The position numbers and the translations under genes were made by a program. Below, piece by piece: positions 34,750-42,865 of a stretch of DNA of 64,000 bases. Each line of letters starts with the position of its first letter. Position 1 is the stretch's first letter. Under the pieces are notes generated by a model. The model was not told where the DNA came from, made no database searches, and saw only the letters and a program-made list of their open reading frames with translations. The stretch comes from CAYNFR01 sp964396595 (GTDB lineage Bacteria > Bacteroidota > Bacteroidia > Chitinophagales > Saprospiraceae): assembly GCA_964396595.1 (NCBI GenBank), contig CAYNFR010000021.1, positions 1 through 64,000 on the forward strand, given 5' to 3'.

Positions 34750-36425
34750 CGGATATAAAGTATTCTGCGCCAATATTGAATGATATATACGATAGCGACA
34801 GCTAACAATACCGTAAAACCGAAATACAAGACATAGACTAATATCCGCTGCTGAAACCTCTCTCGGCTAACCAAAGACAAGTTTGAAGATTCCACTTTCA
34901 CCTCTAGAGATTTAATCCCCTGAACTTGGTCGAGCAATTGACGTACTAAGAAGGTGTTTCCTTCATACATTCTATCTTCCCATTTATTATAACCGATGGG
35001 GAAATATGCACCCCGCTCATCACGCATGGGTTGTATAAAATGTAGATTTCCCATTATGGCGATACGTGAATTTCCTTTGCTCTCTTTTAAATACTGTTGT
35101 CCTACTAATTGTCGATCAACTTCTGTCAATCGATCAGAAAAAAGGCTATTGAGCTTGCCGTTAAGTTCTATTGCAAGTATATGATGACGTCTTTCATAGT
35201 CATTAATATCTCGTTCAAGTCTAAGATTATTCAGATTTATCATCGCCGGCAATCCTTGGCTTGAAGTAAATATGCCGGAGCTTATAAGCACCTTTCGAGA
35301 GATAGATTCCGTTGTTCGAATAGTATCTATACTGTGCGGAAAATAAAGAGCGACTTCCTTGTTAACCGGTAGTATATCAACATAGTTTTCTGCTGTCAGG
35401 ATAGGATGATAATCAAATGGAACACGGATAACATTCGATTCACCCCCTACCTTACCTGCTACTTGAGGTATAGTGCTATTGACAGGTGAGCGCAAAAGCT
35501 CCCCATTTATCTTGACACCCCATTTAAACAATTGATCTTCTATCATGTGATCACGAAGGGACGCGTAAAATTCCGTGCGCCTTATCAAGGAGTCAAGACT
35601 GATATCAGTCTTACAAATCATTAATAAACCGGGGATTTCGCCAACTATTGCCTGGTCTATAGCAAGATAATCTTGACGTGTCAACGCTTCACCACCTATT
35701 AAGGCAATGAAACCATCTACTTTTATACTATCGCGAAGTTGTAACCATCTGAGGCCATCTACCGGCGCAAATCTATATCCTTGAAACTGCACTTTCTCCC
35801 GATTGAGAGCCTCCGAGACTAATCGGCTATTCTGGCCAATAATAACAACATTTCTTTCCGTGGGATCGGTAACTTTTCTAAGTGCCGTAAATAACTTGTT
35901 AGGAAAACTCTGCATTGATTGATGCAGTACATCTTCTTCGCTTTGATTGGGTGACTTGGAGTCTAGCGCGTCTATCACAGTGACACCATAGGGTGATGAA
36001 ATTATGACGAAAGGAAAAATCAAACTTTGTTTAACACCCTGTTTACTCGATACTGTCCGTGCAATAGGATTGAGCCCTCGATCAGATAGTATGTCGCCAA
36101 ATACCTTCCTTACATCTTCATCGCCATTGAGGAGATCAAAACTTATCAGTTCGATCCCATCAGCATAACGCCTTAAATCACCAAGATAGGCATCAAGATA
36201 TGATCTGAAATATGTAAAGTTAGCTGTTAGATCCCCTTCCAGTAGTATAGCAATGTCAATAGGAACTTCACTATTACTGACTAGTTCCTTAATCTGAGGA
36301 TGCAGGGTGTATCGCTGATCTTGCGTCATATCCCAACGCTGATCACCTATTCTGGCAAATACATTAATCAGTACTAGTACGACAATGAACACTGATATCC
36401 TGGCAATATGGGGCAATCGGTTCAT
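34746..36425 (-). CDS. gldG: Gliding motility ABC transporter component GldG
   Basis: GldG is the extracytoplasmic component of the GldA-GldF-GldG transporter required for gliding in Flavobacterium johnsoniae. The 559-residue protein has an N-terminal membrane anchor (about residues 8-25), the following DQRYTLHPQIKELVSN segment of the family, a long periplasmic region with an ABC-type uncharacterised domain (GVTVIDALDSKSPNQSEEDVLHQSMQ), and a C-terminal membrane helix (about 531-552). Its start shares one base with the gldF stop. The identity rests mainly on order, length and topology. Confidence 0.85.
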   Translation of the reverse strand: MNRLPHIARISVFIVVLVLINVFARIGDQRWDMTQDQRYTLHPQIKELVSNSEVPIDIAILLEGDLTANFTYFRSYLDAYLGDLRRYADGIELISFDLLNGDEDVRKVFGDILSDRGLNPIARTVSSKQGVKQSLIFPFVIISSPYGVTVIDALDSKSPNQSEEDVLHQSMQSFPNKLFTALRKVTDPTERNVVIIGQNSRLVSEALNREKVQFQGYRFAPVDGLRWLQLRDSIKVDGFIALIGGEALTRQDYLAIDQAIVGEIPGLLMICKTDISLDSLIRRTEFYASLRDHMIEDQLFKWGVKINGELLRSPVNSTIPQVAGKVGGESNVIRVPFDYHPILTAENYVDILPVNKEVALYFPHSIDTIRTTESISRKVLISSGIFTSSQGLPAMINLNNLRLERDINDYERRHHILAIELNGKLNSLFSDRLTEVDRQLVGQQYLKESKGNSRIAIMGNLHFIQPMRDERGAYFPIGYNKWEDRMYEGNTFLVRQLLDQVQGIKSLEVKVESSNLSLVSRERFQQRILVYVLYFGFTVLLAVAIVYIIQYWRRILYIR

Positions 36426-37153
36426 TATCGTTTAGCTATTGAGGAAAATCGATTAACGCCTATATAGACAAAAAAGATAATCAGCGATCCGAGGTAAACC
36501 AAAGAAGAGATTGTGAGGATACCCTTGTTAAATAATCCGGCATGATACGAAAGCCCTAGTTGCTTAACAAAAAATGCATGACTCCCACTGATTCCCGGAA
36601 TACGCGCAAGGAGTTCCATCCCTTCATAGAGGATAAAACAAAATAACACCGAGAATGCTACCGCAGATACCTTGCCCGAGAAGTAGCAAGCTACGGCTAG
36701 AGATACCGCCACATATACAGCAATGACAGCTAGCATGACAATAAAAGAAACCCATAACTGACCATTGTCCTGAATACCATTGATACCAATATCTGACAAG
36801 ATCAGTACATTCACTAGTGCTAATAGACACACTAGCGATACAACGATATATGCCGCAACAAATTTGTAAAGGATTATTTTATGCCAACCGATGTTCAACA
36901 TGGATAAATTATCGAGCATATTCGCATTGCTCTCGTAAGTGATAAAACCAGTTGCCACTACCGGCACCCACAGTATAGCCGCCCAAATCATAAACTCAAT
37001 AAACAACTCTCCCGAAGCAATACCATAAGCCAAATAAGAACTGTCCGGGAAAATCCATAAAAATCCACCACTCAGTAATAACACAAATAGGACAACAAAA
37101 ACAAAACTCCTATCAGAAAAATATAGACTTAATTCTTTGATTATCTGTATCAT
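36425..37153 (-). CDS. gldF: Gliding motility ABC transporter permease GldF
   Basis: The 242-residue protein has six hydrophobic segments and belongs to the ABC-2 permease family; it follows gldA and precedes gldG exactly as in other gliding Bacteroidota. The opening MIQIIKELSLYFSDRSFVFVVLFVLL matches the family style. With GldA it would form the inner membrane part of the transporter. Its ATG overlaps the gldA stop by four bases (ATGA) and its own stop shares one base with the gldG start, so the three are translationally coupled. Confidence 0.87.
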   Translation of the reverse strand: MIQIIKELSLYFSDRSFVFVVLFVLLLSGGFLWIFPDSSYLAYGIASGELFIEFMIWAAILWVPVVATGFITYESNANMLDNLSMLNIGWHKIILYKFVAAYIVVSLVCLLALVNVLILSDIGINGIQDNGQLWVSFIVMLAVIAVYVAVSLAVACYFSGKVSAVAFSVLFCFILYEGMELLARIPGISGSHAFFVKQLGLSYHAGLFNKGILTISSLVYLGSLIIFFVYIGVNRFSSIAKR

Positions 37154-38007
37154 AGAGGAGTTAAATTAACTAAATTGTTAAATATCTGCCTTAGAGGTCG
37201 TAATTGTCTGATCTTGACATCATGAGTAATGAGATACTTGATTAACGCATCCAACTGCTCTTCAGATTCTACATTAAATTCACAATAAGCTTCTGTAAAA
37301 AATACGGTGGTATCTCCCAGAAATGATTGAACTAACGCACTATCATTTGCCGTCGAGGCAGTAACGAGTTGATAGATAATTTGCGATCGATCAGAAGCCA
37401 AACACAACTGTCCATCTTCGAGGATCATCACTTCATCACATACGGCCTCTATTTCTTGGAGCAGATGACTGGACAAAATCACCAATTTATTTTTTGCTTG
37501 CTTTCTTATGACCTTTCTGAACTCCATTATCTGTGCAGGATCCAGCCCATTAATCGGCTCATCCAGCAGACATATCGATGGATTGCCCAAAAAAGCCGCT
37601 GCCAGACCGGTACGCTGTTTATATCCCTTTGATAATTCATATATTTTCTTGGATCGCACTTCATGAAGCCCGAGTTCTTCCGCACTTTCTTCAATTTCCT
37701 TCTTAGTCACCGAATTTTTGAGGCTATTATTTACCCAATGTAAGAACTCATACACATACATTTCATCGTAAAGAGGTGTATTCTCAGACATGTAGCTAAT
37801 ACTACGACCAACATCTGTGATATCTAAATGTAGTCGACCCTGATTAGGCGATAGTACGCCTGCTATGATGCGCAGTAATGTGGACTTACCCGCGCCGTTA
37901 CGTCCGACTAGTCCTACTACTTGATTCCCATCCAATGAAACATTCAGATTATCGAGTACAAGTTTATTTGAATAGCTCTGTGTAATATTTTCGAGACGGA
38001 GCACCAT
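37150..38007 (-). CDS. gldA: Gliding motility ABC transporter ATPase GldA
   Basis: The 285-residue protein is the nucleotide-binding subunit: Walker A GRNGAGKST (35-43), a YMSENTPLYDEMYVYEFL segment typical of the GldA/CcmA-like group, signature ELSKGYKQRTGLAAAFLG, Walker B ICLLDEPINGLDP, and switch histidine in LSSHLLQE. The C-terminal 70 residues form a regulatory tail of the DUF4162 type. It starts 12 bases after the truB stop and overlaps gldF. Confidence 0.9.
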   Translation of the reverse strand: MVLRLENITQSYSNKLVLDNLNVSLDGNQVVGLVGRNGAGKSTLLRIIAGVLSPNQGRLHLDITDVGRSISYMSENTPLYDEMYVYEFLHWVNNSLKNSVTKKEIEESAEELGLHEVRSKKIYELSKGYKQRTGLAAAFLGNPSICLLDEPINGLDPAQIMEFRKVIRKQAKNKLVILSSHLLQEIEAVCDEVMILEDGQLCLASDRSQIIYQLVTASTANDSALVQSFLGDTTVFFTEAYCEFNVESEEQLDALIKYLITHDVKIRQLRPLRQIFNNLVNLTPL

Positions 38008-38019
38008 TAATGAATAATT

Positions 38020-38751
38020 CTAAATTAACGAACGAATCTGCTGTGTGATTTCTTCTACTGAGAAGGCATCCTTTACATCATATTCACCGACTTTCTCCCT
38101 TTTAAGCGAATGTAAATATGCACCGGAATGCATTGCTTTCCCGTAATCATATGCGAGTGATCTTATATAGGTACCCTTAGCGCACTTGACATAAAAGTGA
38201 ATACGCTTGTCTTCTAGAGATAAAATATCAAAAATATCAACTCTTATTGATCTGGCTGGCAACTCCACCTTCTCTCCTCTCCTAGCCAATTTGTACTGTG
38301 TCACCCCATTTTTTTTTATCGCCGAAAACGCAGGGGGTATCTGCTGTTGATCGCCTTGAAATTGATTTGCTCGAAGCCTTAACAACGCAAGCGAGAGCTT
38401 ACGGTAAGGATAATAACAATCAATTTCTGTTTCTCTATCGTATGAAGGTCTAGTAGCTCCAATGAATATTTCACCGGAATAAACTTTATCTTCTCCTTGG
38501 AGAGATTCAATCTTTTTTGTTGCCGGCCCGACACATATCAGCAGTAAGCCTGTGGCAAGAGGGTCAAGTGTGCCGGCATGGCCAACTTTAAACTTTTTTA
38601 CTTTCAATACACCTTTGATGGCCCCGCGAATTTTATTTACAACATCAAAAGATGTCCAACTGTAAGGTTTGTCAACGAGAATTATAGCACCAGACTCCAG
38701 ATCGCTTCTGCTCAGGCTACGATGTTTATGTATCACATTGATTACAGCCAT
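38020..38751 (-). CDS. truB: tRNA pseudouridine-55 synthase TruB
   Basis: TruB makes pseudouridine at position 55 of the tRNA T-loop. The 243-residue protein shows the catalytic block VGHAGTLDPLATGLLLICVG (catalytic aspartate in TLDPLA), an N-terminal VDKPYSWTSFDVV, and CAKGTYIRSLAYDYG. It lacks a long C-terminal PUA extension, a short form common in Bacteroidota. Its ATG overlaps the uppP stop by 10 bases. truB next to uppP, DUF3098 and ftsX is a conserved arrangement in the phylum. Confidence 0.92.
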   Translation of the reverse strand: MAVINVIHKHRSLSRSDLESGAIILVDKPYSWTSFDVVNKIRGAIKGVLKVKKFKVGHAGTLDPLATGLLLICVGPATKKIESLQGEDKVYSGEIFIGATRPSYDRETEIDCYYPYRKLSLALLRLRANQFQGDQQQIPPAFSAIKKNGVTQYKLARRGEKVELPARSIRVDIFDILSLEDKRIHFYVKCAKGTYIRSLAYDYGKAMHSGAYLHSLKREKVGEYDVKDAFSVEEITQQIRSLI

Positions 38752-39539
38752 GTGCCTATCAATACAAGTAATCCGACTGCCACGCAGTAATAAGAAAAAT
38801 AATGAAGCTTTGTCCTACTTACGAGACTTATCATCCATTTGCATGCGAAGACGCCTACTACAAATGCGGAAAACATGGCTATCGAAAAATTCAATGTCCT
38901 TGCTGTATCTACATTCATTCCTCCATCAAGTATATCGAGTAACATTTTGCCGAGTAAAATGGGTAAAACCATCAGAAAAGAAAATCGAGCCGCTTGAGGC
39001 TTAGCCGCACCCAATGCTAGCGCACATGCAATTGTGGCCCCTGACCGTGATATTCCCGGAAGTATGGCAACTGCCTGAGCAAGCCCGATCAAGAATGCCA
39101 TACGCCAAGAAATTTCCATCGTACTATCTTTATGAAGACGAGGCAAAAACCACAGAATAAGTCCTGTACAAATCAAGAATACCGCCACATACCTTATCGA
39201 CCCTTCGAATAATGCATCAATCTGCTTCTCAAACGTTAAGCCGACAATCAAAGCGGGAATTGTCGATAATACTATCTTCCATGCTAAGTAAAAATGTTCA
39301 TCGCGTTTCCATGTGAGAATACTCGTAATAATTTTGAGAATATCTTCTCTGAACACATATAGTATACTAAGCGCTGTACCAAAATGAACCAACACGACCA
39401 TGAACAAGTCCGAACCTAGCTCGGATGATGACGGCCACAAATAATTTAATATCTCCAAATGTCCACTACTACTTACCGGCAAAAACTCCGTCAGTCCTTG
39501 GACGATACCAAGAAATAAGGCTTTAAGAGAATCTAGCAT
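38742..39539 (-). CDS. uppP: Undecaprenyl-diphosphate phosphatase
   Basis: UppP (BacA) dephosphorylates undecaprenyl pyrophosphate to recycle the lipid carrier for peptidoglycan and glycan synthesis. The 265-residue membrane protein begins with the family block LKALFLGIVQGLTEFLPVSSSGHLEI (E17-containing catalytic motif with SSSGH) and has the second motif LPGISRSGATIACAL. About eight hydrophobic segments are seen. Overproduction of this family gives bacitracin resistance. It is preceded two bases upstream by the DUF3098 gene. Confidence 0.93.
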   Translation of the reverse strand: MLDSLKALFLGIVQGLTEFLPVSSSGHLEILNYLWPSSSELGSDLFMVVLVHFGTALSILYVFREDILKIITSILTWKRDEHFYLAWKIVLSTIPALIVGLTFEKQIDALFEGSIRYVAVFLICTGLILWFLPRLHKDSTMEISWRMAFLIGLAQAVAILPGISRSGATIACALALGAAKPQAARFSFLMVLPILLGKMLLDILDGGMNVDTARTLNFSIAMFSAFVVGVFACKWMISLVSRTKLHYFSYYCVAVGLLVLIGTWL

Positions 39540-39541
39540 GA

Positions 39542-39847
39542 TTATTTTTTGAAAATCGCGTAAACACCAACACCAAGGCCTGCCAATATGACCATCGGTG
39601 CTAAAGTTATTCTTCTGAAACTATATATGACGCTGTCATCCCAGACACTCGGATCTTTCATACTACCGCCGGACATCAACAACATCCCCAATATGATAAG
39701 CCCGACTGCTATCCCTACTATTTTAAAATTCGCTTTACCAAAGATCAAATCGCTCGATGGTGACGAAGGAGCAGATGCCCTGCTCCTAGTAGGTTGTAGC
39801 GGCTTCTGCACTTCTACTTTCTTTTTTTCTTTTTTAGATTTACTCAC
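39542..39847 (-). CDS. DUF3098 family membrane protein
   Basis: This 101-residue protein belongs to DUF3098, a small family largely restricted to Bacteroidota. It has a lysine-rich start, the segment DLIFGKANFKIVGIAVGLIILGMLLMSGG (first membrane helix), the conserved DPSVWDDSVIYSFRRITLAPMVILAGLGVGVYAI (second helix), and a short end. Its function is unknown; it is regularly found between ftsX and uppP, so a role with the cell-wall or division machinery is an inference. Confidence 0.88.
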   Translation of the reverse strand: MSKSKKEKKKVEVQKPLQPTRSRASAPSSPSSDLIFGKANFKIVGIAVGLIILGMLLMSGGSMKDPSVWDDSVIYSFRRITLAPMVILAGLGVGVYAIFKK

Positions 39848-39858
39848 GTTACAATGTA

Positions 39859-40653
39859 TTATGTCAGTTTATTAAGTTTACTCCTTTCCCACGTACCCGC
39901 GGTGAAGCTCGCACTTAATGTGATCAAAATGATACCTAGCAATCCGATTAACAGTTCATTAAGTCGCATCCCCCCTTTCTCGCTAAGTGAAATTGACCAT
40001 AGGATCAAATAAAATACTGAAGCGATGGAGATCATCCTCAATCCATATCGCAGATATCTCTCGAATATTAGCTTAACCATAGTCCTATGACTGGATCCTG
40101 CAATAAGTTGCAGTTGTACCTGTCTGAAGTCACTTGACTGGATATGGGAAACCAATGCGATAACAAGACCTAACATCCCGAATAACATAGCTCTCCATAC
40201 ATTCGACTCCCGACGTGGCTTTAAACTTTCAGTTCCTATGGTATTCTCTATATACAGATCTGAACTGATGGCTTTAAGACCTTTCTCTATTTCTGCCATC
40301 AGTTGATCATCTGCACTAGACTTGAAGTACAAAAAATCTTGAAGGTGAGGTAATAGCTCCCCTTTTCCTACCGCCAATGAAGGGATTAATATATCAAGTT
40401 GCTCCTTTTTTGACAGCTTAGTCAAGGCAGATAGTTTTTTTCCTAGGCGATTTTCTAGCAAGTTAACCACATCGCGCTCCGTGCTAATACTCAATCCATC
40501 CGGGATATTGATGACATAATCTTTTCTTGTCCCGCTTGAGATATCTATAGTATAGGCAGAACTTAGACTCTCTCTAACAAACAAAGCTATTAGAAATGAA
40601 TACAAGATAATGAATATGGCTCCTTTCAAGGTTCTACTTGCTTTAATTAACAA
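39859..40653 (-). CDS. FtsX-like permease (divergent)
   Basis: The 264-residue protein has the four-helix FtsX topology: one N-terminal membrane helix (about 10-25), a periplasmic region of about 130 residues, then three helices near 170, 210 and 240. Position upstream of DUF3098-uppP-truB is where Bacteroidota encode ftsX. In FtsEX the pair activates peptidoglycan hydrolases at division. Sequence similarity is weak by eye, so the name is not certain. The start appears to be TTG at 40653; another TTG eight codons later (40629) is possible and would leave room for the -7 element that overlaps 40653. Confidence 0.6.
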   Translation of the reverse strand: MLIKASRTLKGAIFIILYSFLIALFVRESLSSAYTIDISSGTRKDYVINIPDGLSISTERDVVNLLENRLGKKLSALTKLSKKEQLDILIPSLAVGKGELLPHLQDFLYFKSSADDQLMAEIEKGLKAISSDLYIENTIGTESLKPRRESNVWRAMLFGMLGLVIALVSHIQSSDFRQVQLQLIAGSSHRTMVKLIFERYLRYGLRMISIASVFYLILWSISLSEKGGMRLNELLIGLLGIILITLSASFTAGTWERSKLNKLT

Positions 40654-40658
40654 AGGTA
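40651..40658 (-). promoter_or_regulatory. Possible -7 box for the ftsX-uppP-gld gene run
   Basis: On the minus strand TACCTTTG matches TAnnTTTG. It overlaps the TTG at 40653, which would then suggest that translation starts at the next TTG (40629). No TTG is seen at the usual -33 spacing. Confidence 0.4.
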
Positions 40659-40964
40659 TTATAATAAGTTATATATGTATTCATTCTACTTCAAATCAAC
40701 TCTATGCAATCGAAAAGTATCAAAGCAACGAAGAAGCACAAATAATCATAAACATGTCTAGAATTGAGTCAATATTCCATCATTGACAATATCTAATGAA
40801 TAAAAATACCGACATTTTAGGGTCATGAAATTGTTTACTCTTGATTGTGTACCATCGCGTGTTACATCTGATTATTCGAGTAGTAAAGTTAAAATTGGTC
40901 ATTTAAGCAGTCAGTGATCTAAATCTTTCTATTTTGTGCCTTATTAATCAATCAAATTATTTTT
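40659..40964. other. AT-rich intergenic region between divergent genes
   Basis: This gap of about 306 bases separates the ftsX-like gene and the first beta-barrel gene. It must contain both promoters. The only structure seen is a short inverted repeat, GTCAAT (40768-40773) and ATTGAC (40782-40787). No small open frame or RNA gene is supported. Confidence 0.5.
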
Positions 40965-41453
40965 ATGAAAAAGATCGTTTTTGTATTAGCTGCATTGTTT
41001 TGTTTGTCTTTTAGTGCAGAGGCGCAGGATTTTAAATCGGCCGTGGGACTTCGGTTAGGTTATCCGCTTTCTGCATCTTATAAAACTTTTTTGAATGAAT
41101 CTGCTGCTGTCGAGGCTTATGTGGGATTTAGAAGTTTTAGTTTTGTCGGATCTTTCCTCTCAGTCAGCGGAGCATACCAGATACACAAGGATATCGGTGA
41201 AGTAAAGAATTTACAATGGTATTATGGAGGCGGTGCGAGTGTATTTTTATGGTCATTCAAAAATAGCTTCATCGGCAATGAATCTTCTACATCTTTAGGT
41301 TTGCAAGGCTATATAGGTCTAAGTTACACGTTAGAGGACACGCCGATTAATTTTAGCATTGACTGGATTCCGACATTTTTCTTAGGAGGTTATAGCTCAG
41401 GTTTTGGAAGCGGATATGGCAGTTTAGCTGTCAGATATGTGCTTGGAAGATAA
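40965..41453 (+). CDS. Outer membrane beta-barrel-like protein
   Basis: The 162-residue protein has a clean signal peptide (MKKIVFVLAALFCLSFSAEAQ) followed by alternating hydrophobic and polar strands rich in glycine, tyrosine, serine and phenylalanine, ending YGSLAVRYVLGR with a C-terminal aromatic/strand pattern. This is the pattern of a small eight-stranded outer membrane barrel or opacity-like protein. The function is not known. A second, different barrel-like gene follows 40 bases later with its own -7 element. Confidence 0.75.
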   Translation: MKKIVFVLAALFCLSFSAEAQDFKSAVGLRLGYPLSASYKTFLNESAAVEAYVGFRSFSFVGSFLSVSGAYQIHKDIGEVKNLQWYYGGGASVFLWSFKNSFIGNESSTSLGLQGYIGLSYTLEDTPINFSIDWIPTFFLGGYSSGFGSGYGSLAVRYVLGR

Positions 41454-41469
41454 TGTTTATTTATCTTTG
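41443..41469 (+). promoter_or_regulatory. Probable promoter of the second barrel gene
   Basis: TATCTTTG (41462-41469) matches TAnnTTTG, with TTG at 41443-41445 as a possible -33 element (16-base spacer). It lies 24 bases before the TTG start at 41494. Confidence 0.5.
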
Positions 41470-41493
41470 GTCAATAGAATATAAGTTTAAGAT

Positions 41494-41958
41494 TTGAAAC
41501 GACAGTTATTTATTATCTTATTTTGCCTCTCGGGCGGACTACTTTTCGGTCAGTTTAAGCTAGGCTTAGGCATAGCACATGACTTTGATGATAAGTTTTC
41601 AGCATTAGGGGGTAAATTGCACTATACTGTTAATAGTGATTATGCCGGACAAGTAGGTGTGCATTATTTCTTTCCTAAGTCAGGTGTGAGTGCATTTGTG
41701 ATAGATACAGACGTTCATTTTTATGGTATCAAGATTGGAGAGGTGGGCGGCTTTCATGTCGCCCCTCTCGCTGGTCTGAATATTGTCAGATTTAAAACCT
41801 CTGCAGGTAGCATCAGTTCCTCGAAGACAAATCTCGGTATCAACCTGGGTTTTCATGGCAATATCCCTATCACAGATAAACTCTCGATTTATCTTGAGCC
41901 GAAGTTTGTTTTGGATGGATTGGACAATTTTGTTTTATCTGCAGGCGTGTTTTTTTAG
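41494..41958 (+). CDS. Small outer membrane beta-barrel-like protein
   Basis: The 154-residue protein starts at TTG 41494 and has a signal peptide (KRQLFIILFCLSGGLLFGQ). The rest is a series of amphipathic strands with glycines at turns (for example LGGKLHYTVNSDYAGQVGVHYFF) and ends in phenylalanine, the usual terminal residue of outer membrane barrels. No function is recognised. It is followed by the glycerophosphodiesterase gene after 18 bases. Confidence 0.72.
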   Translation: MKRQLFIILFCLSGGLLFGQFKLGLGIAHDFDDKFSALGGKLHYTVNSDYAGQVGVHYFFPKSGVSAFVIDTDVHFYGIKIGEVGGFHVAPLAGLNIVRFKTSAGSISSSKTNLGINLGFHGNIPITDKLSIYLEPKFVLDGLDNFVLSAGVFF

Positions 41959-41976
41959 CAGAGCGAGCTAGATACA

Positions 41977-42864
41977 ATGCACATTTATATTGCCATCGGT
42001 TTCTTATTTTTTTCTTGCCAAATGAACGATACTGTCATGTCTATAGACATTCAAGGTCATCGAGGCTGTCGTGGACTCATGCCTGAAAACACATTACCTG
42101 CATTTTTAAAGGCTCTAGAATTAAATGTAACAACACTTGAATTAGACCTCGCTGTCAGCAATGATCATCAAGTATTCGTTTCGCATGAGCCTTATTTTAG
42201 ATCCGCCATCAGTCTTCTGCCGGATGGTTCCGAAATGCCAGAGGGTCGCGATTTTGACTTTAATATGTACGAGATGACTTACGATTCGATAAGGCAGTAT
42301 GATGTCGGATCAAAGCCTGATCCTCGTTATCCCCATCGAGAGAATGTTAAAACACATAGACCTTTGCTCACAGAAGTAATTGACTTAGCTAAGAATTATG
42401 GGGTCAAAAATGGAACAGAGATTCCTTTTTTTAATATCGAGATTAAGCGATCTCCGAGCTATGATGGTCGTTTTCATCCTGATGGGGAGACTTTTGCCAC
42501 GCTGGTGTTAGAAATCGTCAATACATCTGGTCTAAAAGATAAATTCATCATCCAATCGTTTGACTTTGAGACGCTGCAGATTGTTAGGAGAAGAGATCCA
42601 ACCATTCCACTAGCCATGCTTATTGAGCGTGCTAGCCACTATGAAGATAACATTGACAGCTTAGGATTTAAGCCGGAAATATATAGCAGTCATTTTAGCC
42701 TTGTAAATGACGATCTCTTAGACTATTGTCGAGCCCATGATATAAAGGTAATACCATGGACAGTAAACGAGCATCAGGACATTCGCAAGATGCTCGAATA
42801 TGGTGTCGATGGCATCATTTCAGACTATCCAGATCGTGTGATGTCTATAATGGCAGAGAAGTAA
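41977..42864 (+). CDS. Glycerophosphodiester phosphodiesterase, lipoprotein
   Basis: GDPD enzymes split glycerophosphodiesters into glycerol-3-phosphate and an alcohol. The 295-residue protein has a lipoprotein-type signal (MHIYIAIGFLFFSC, cysteine at 14) and the family block IQGHRGCRGLMPENTLPAFLKALEL with catalytic histidine and metal-binding glutamates, a second LELDLAVSNDHQVFVSHE, and a C-terminal WTVNEHQDIRKMLEYGVDGIISDYPD. It is probably anchored in the periplasm. The YheT gene follows one base later. Confidence 0.9.
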   Translation: MHIYIAIGFLFFSCQMNDTVMSIDIQGHRGCRGLMPENTLPAFLKALELNVTTLELDLAVSNDHQVFVSHEPYFRSAISLLPDGSEMPEGRDFDFNMYEMTYDSIRQYDVGSKPDPRYPHRENVKTHRPLLTEVIDLAKNYGVKNGTEIPFFNIEIKRSPSYDGRFHPDGETFATLVLEIVNTSGLKDKFIIQSFDFETLQIVRRRDPTIPLAMLIERASHYEDNIDSLGFKPEIYSSHFSLVNDDLLDYCRAHDIKVIPWTVNEHQDIRKMLEYGVDGIISDYPDRVMSIMAEK

Positions 42865-42865
42865 T

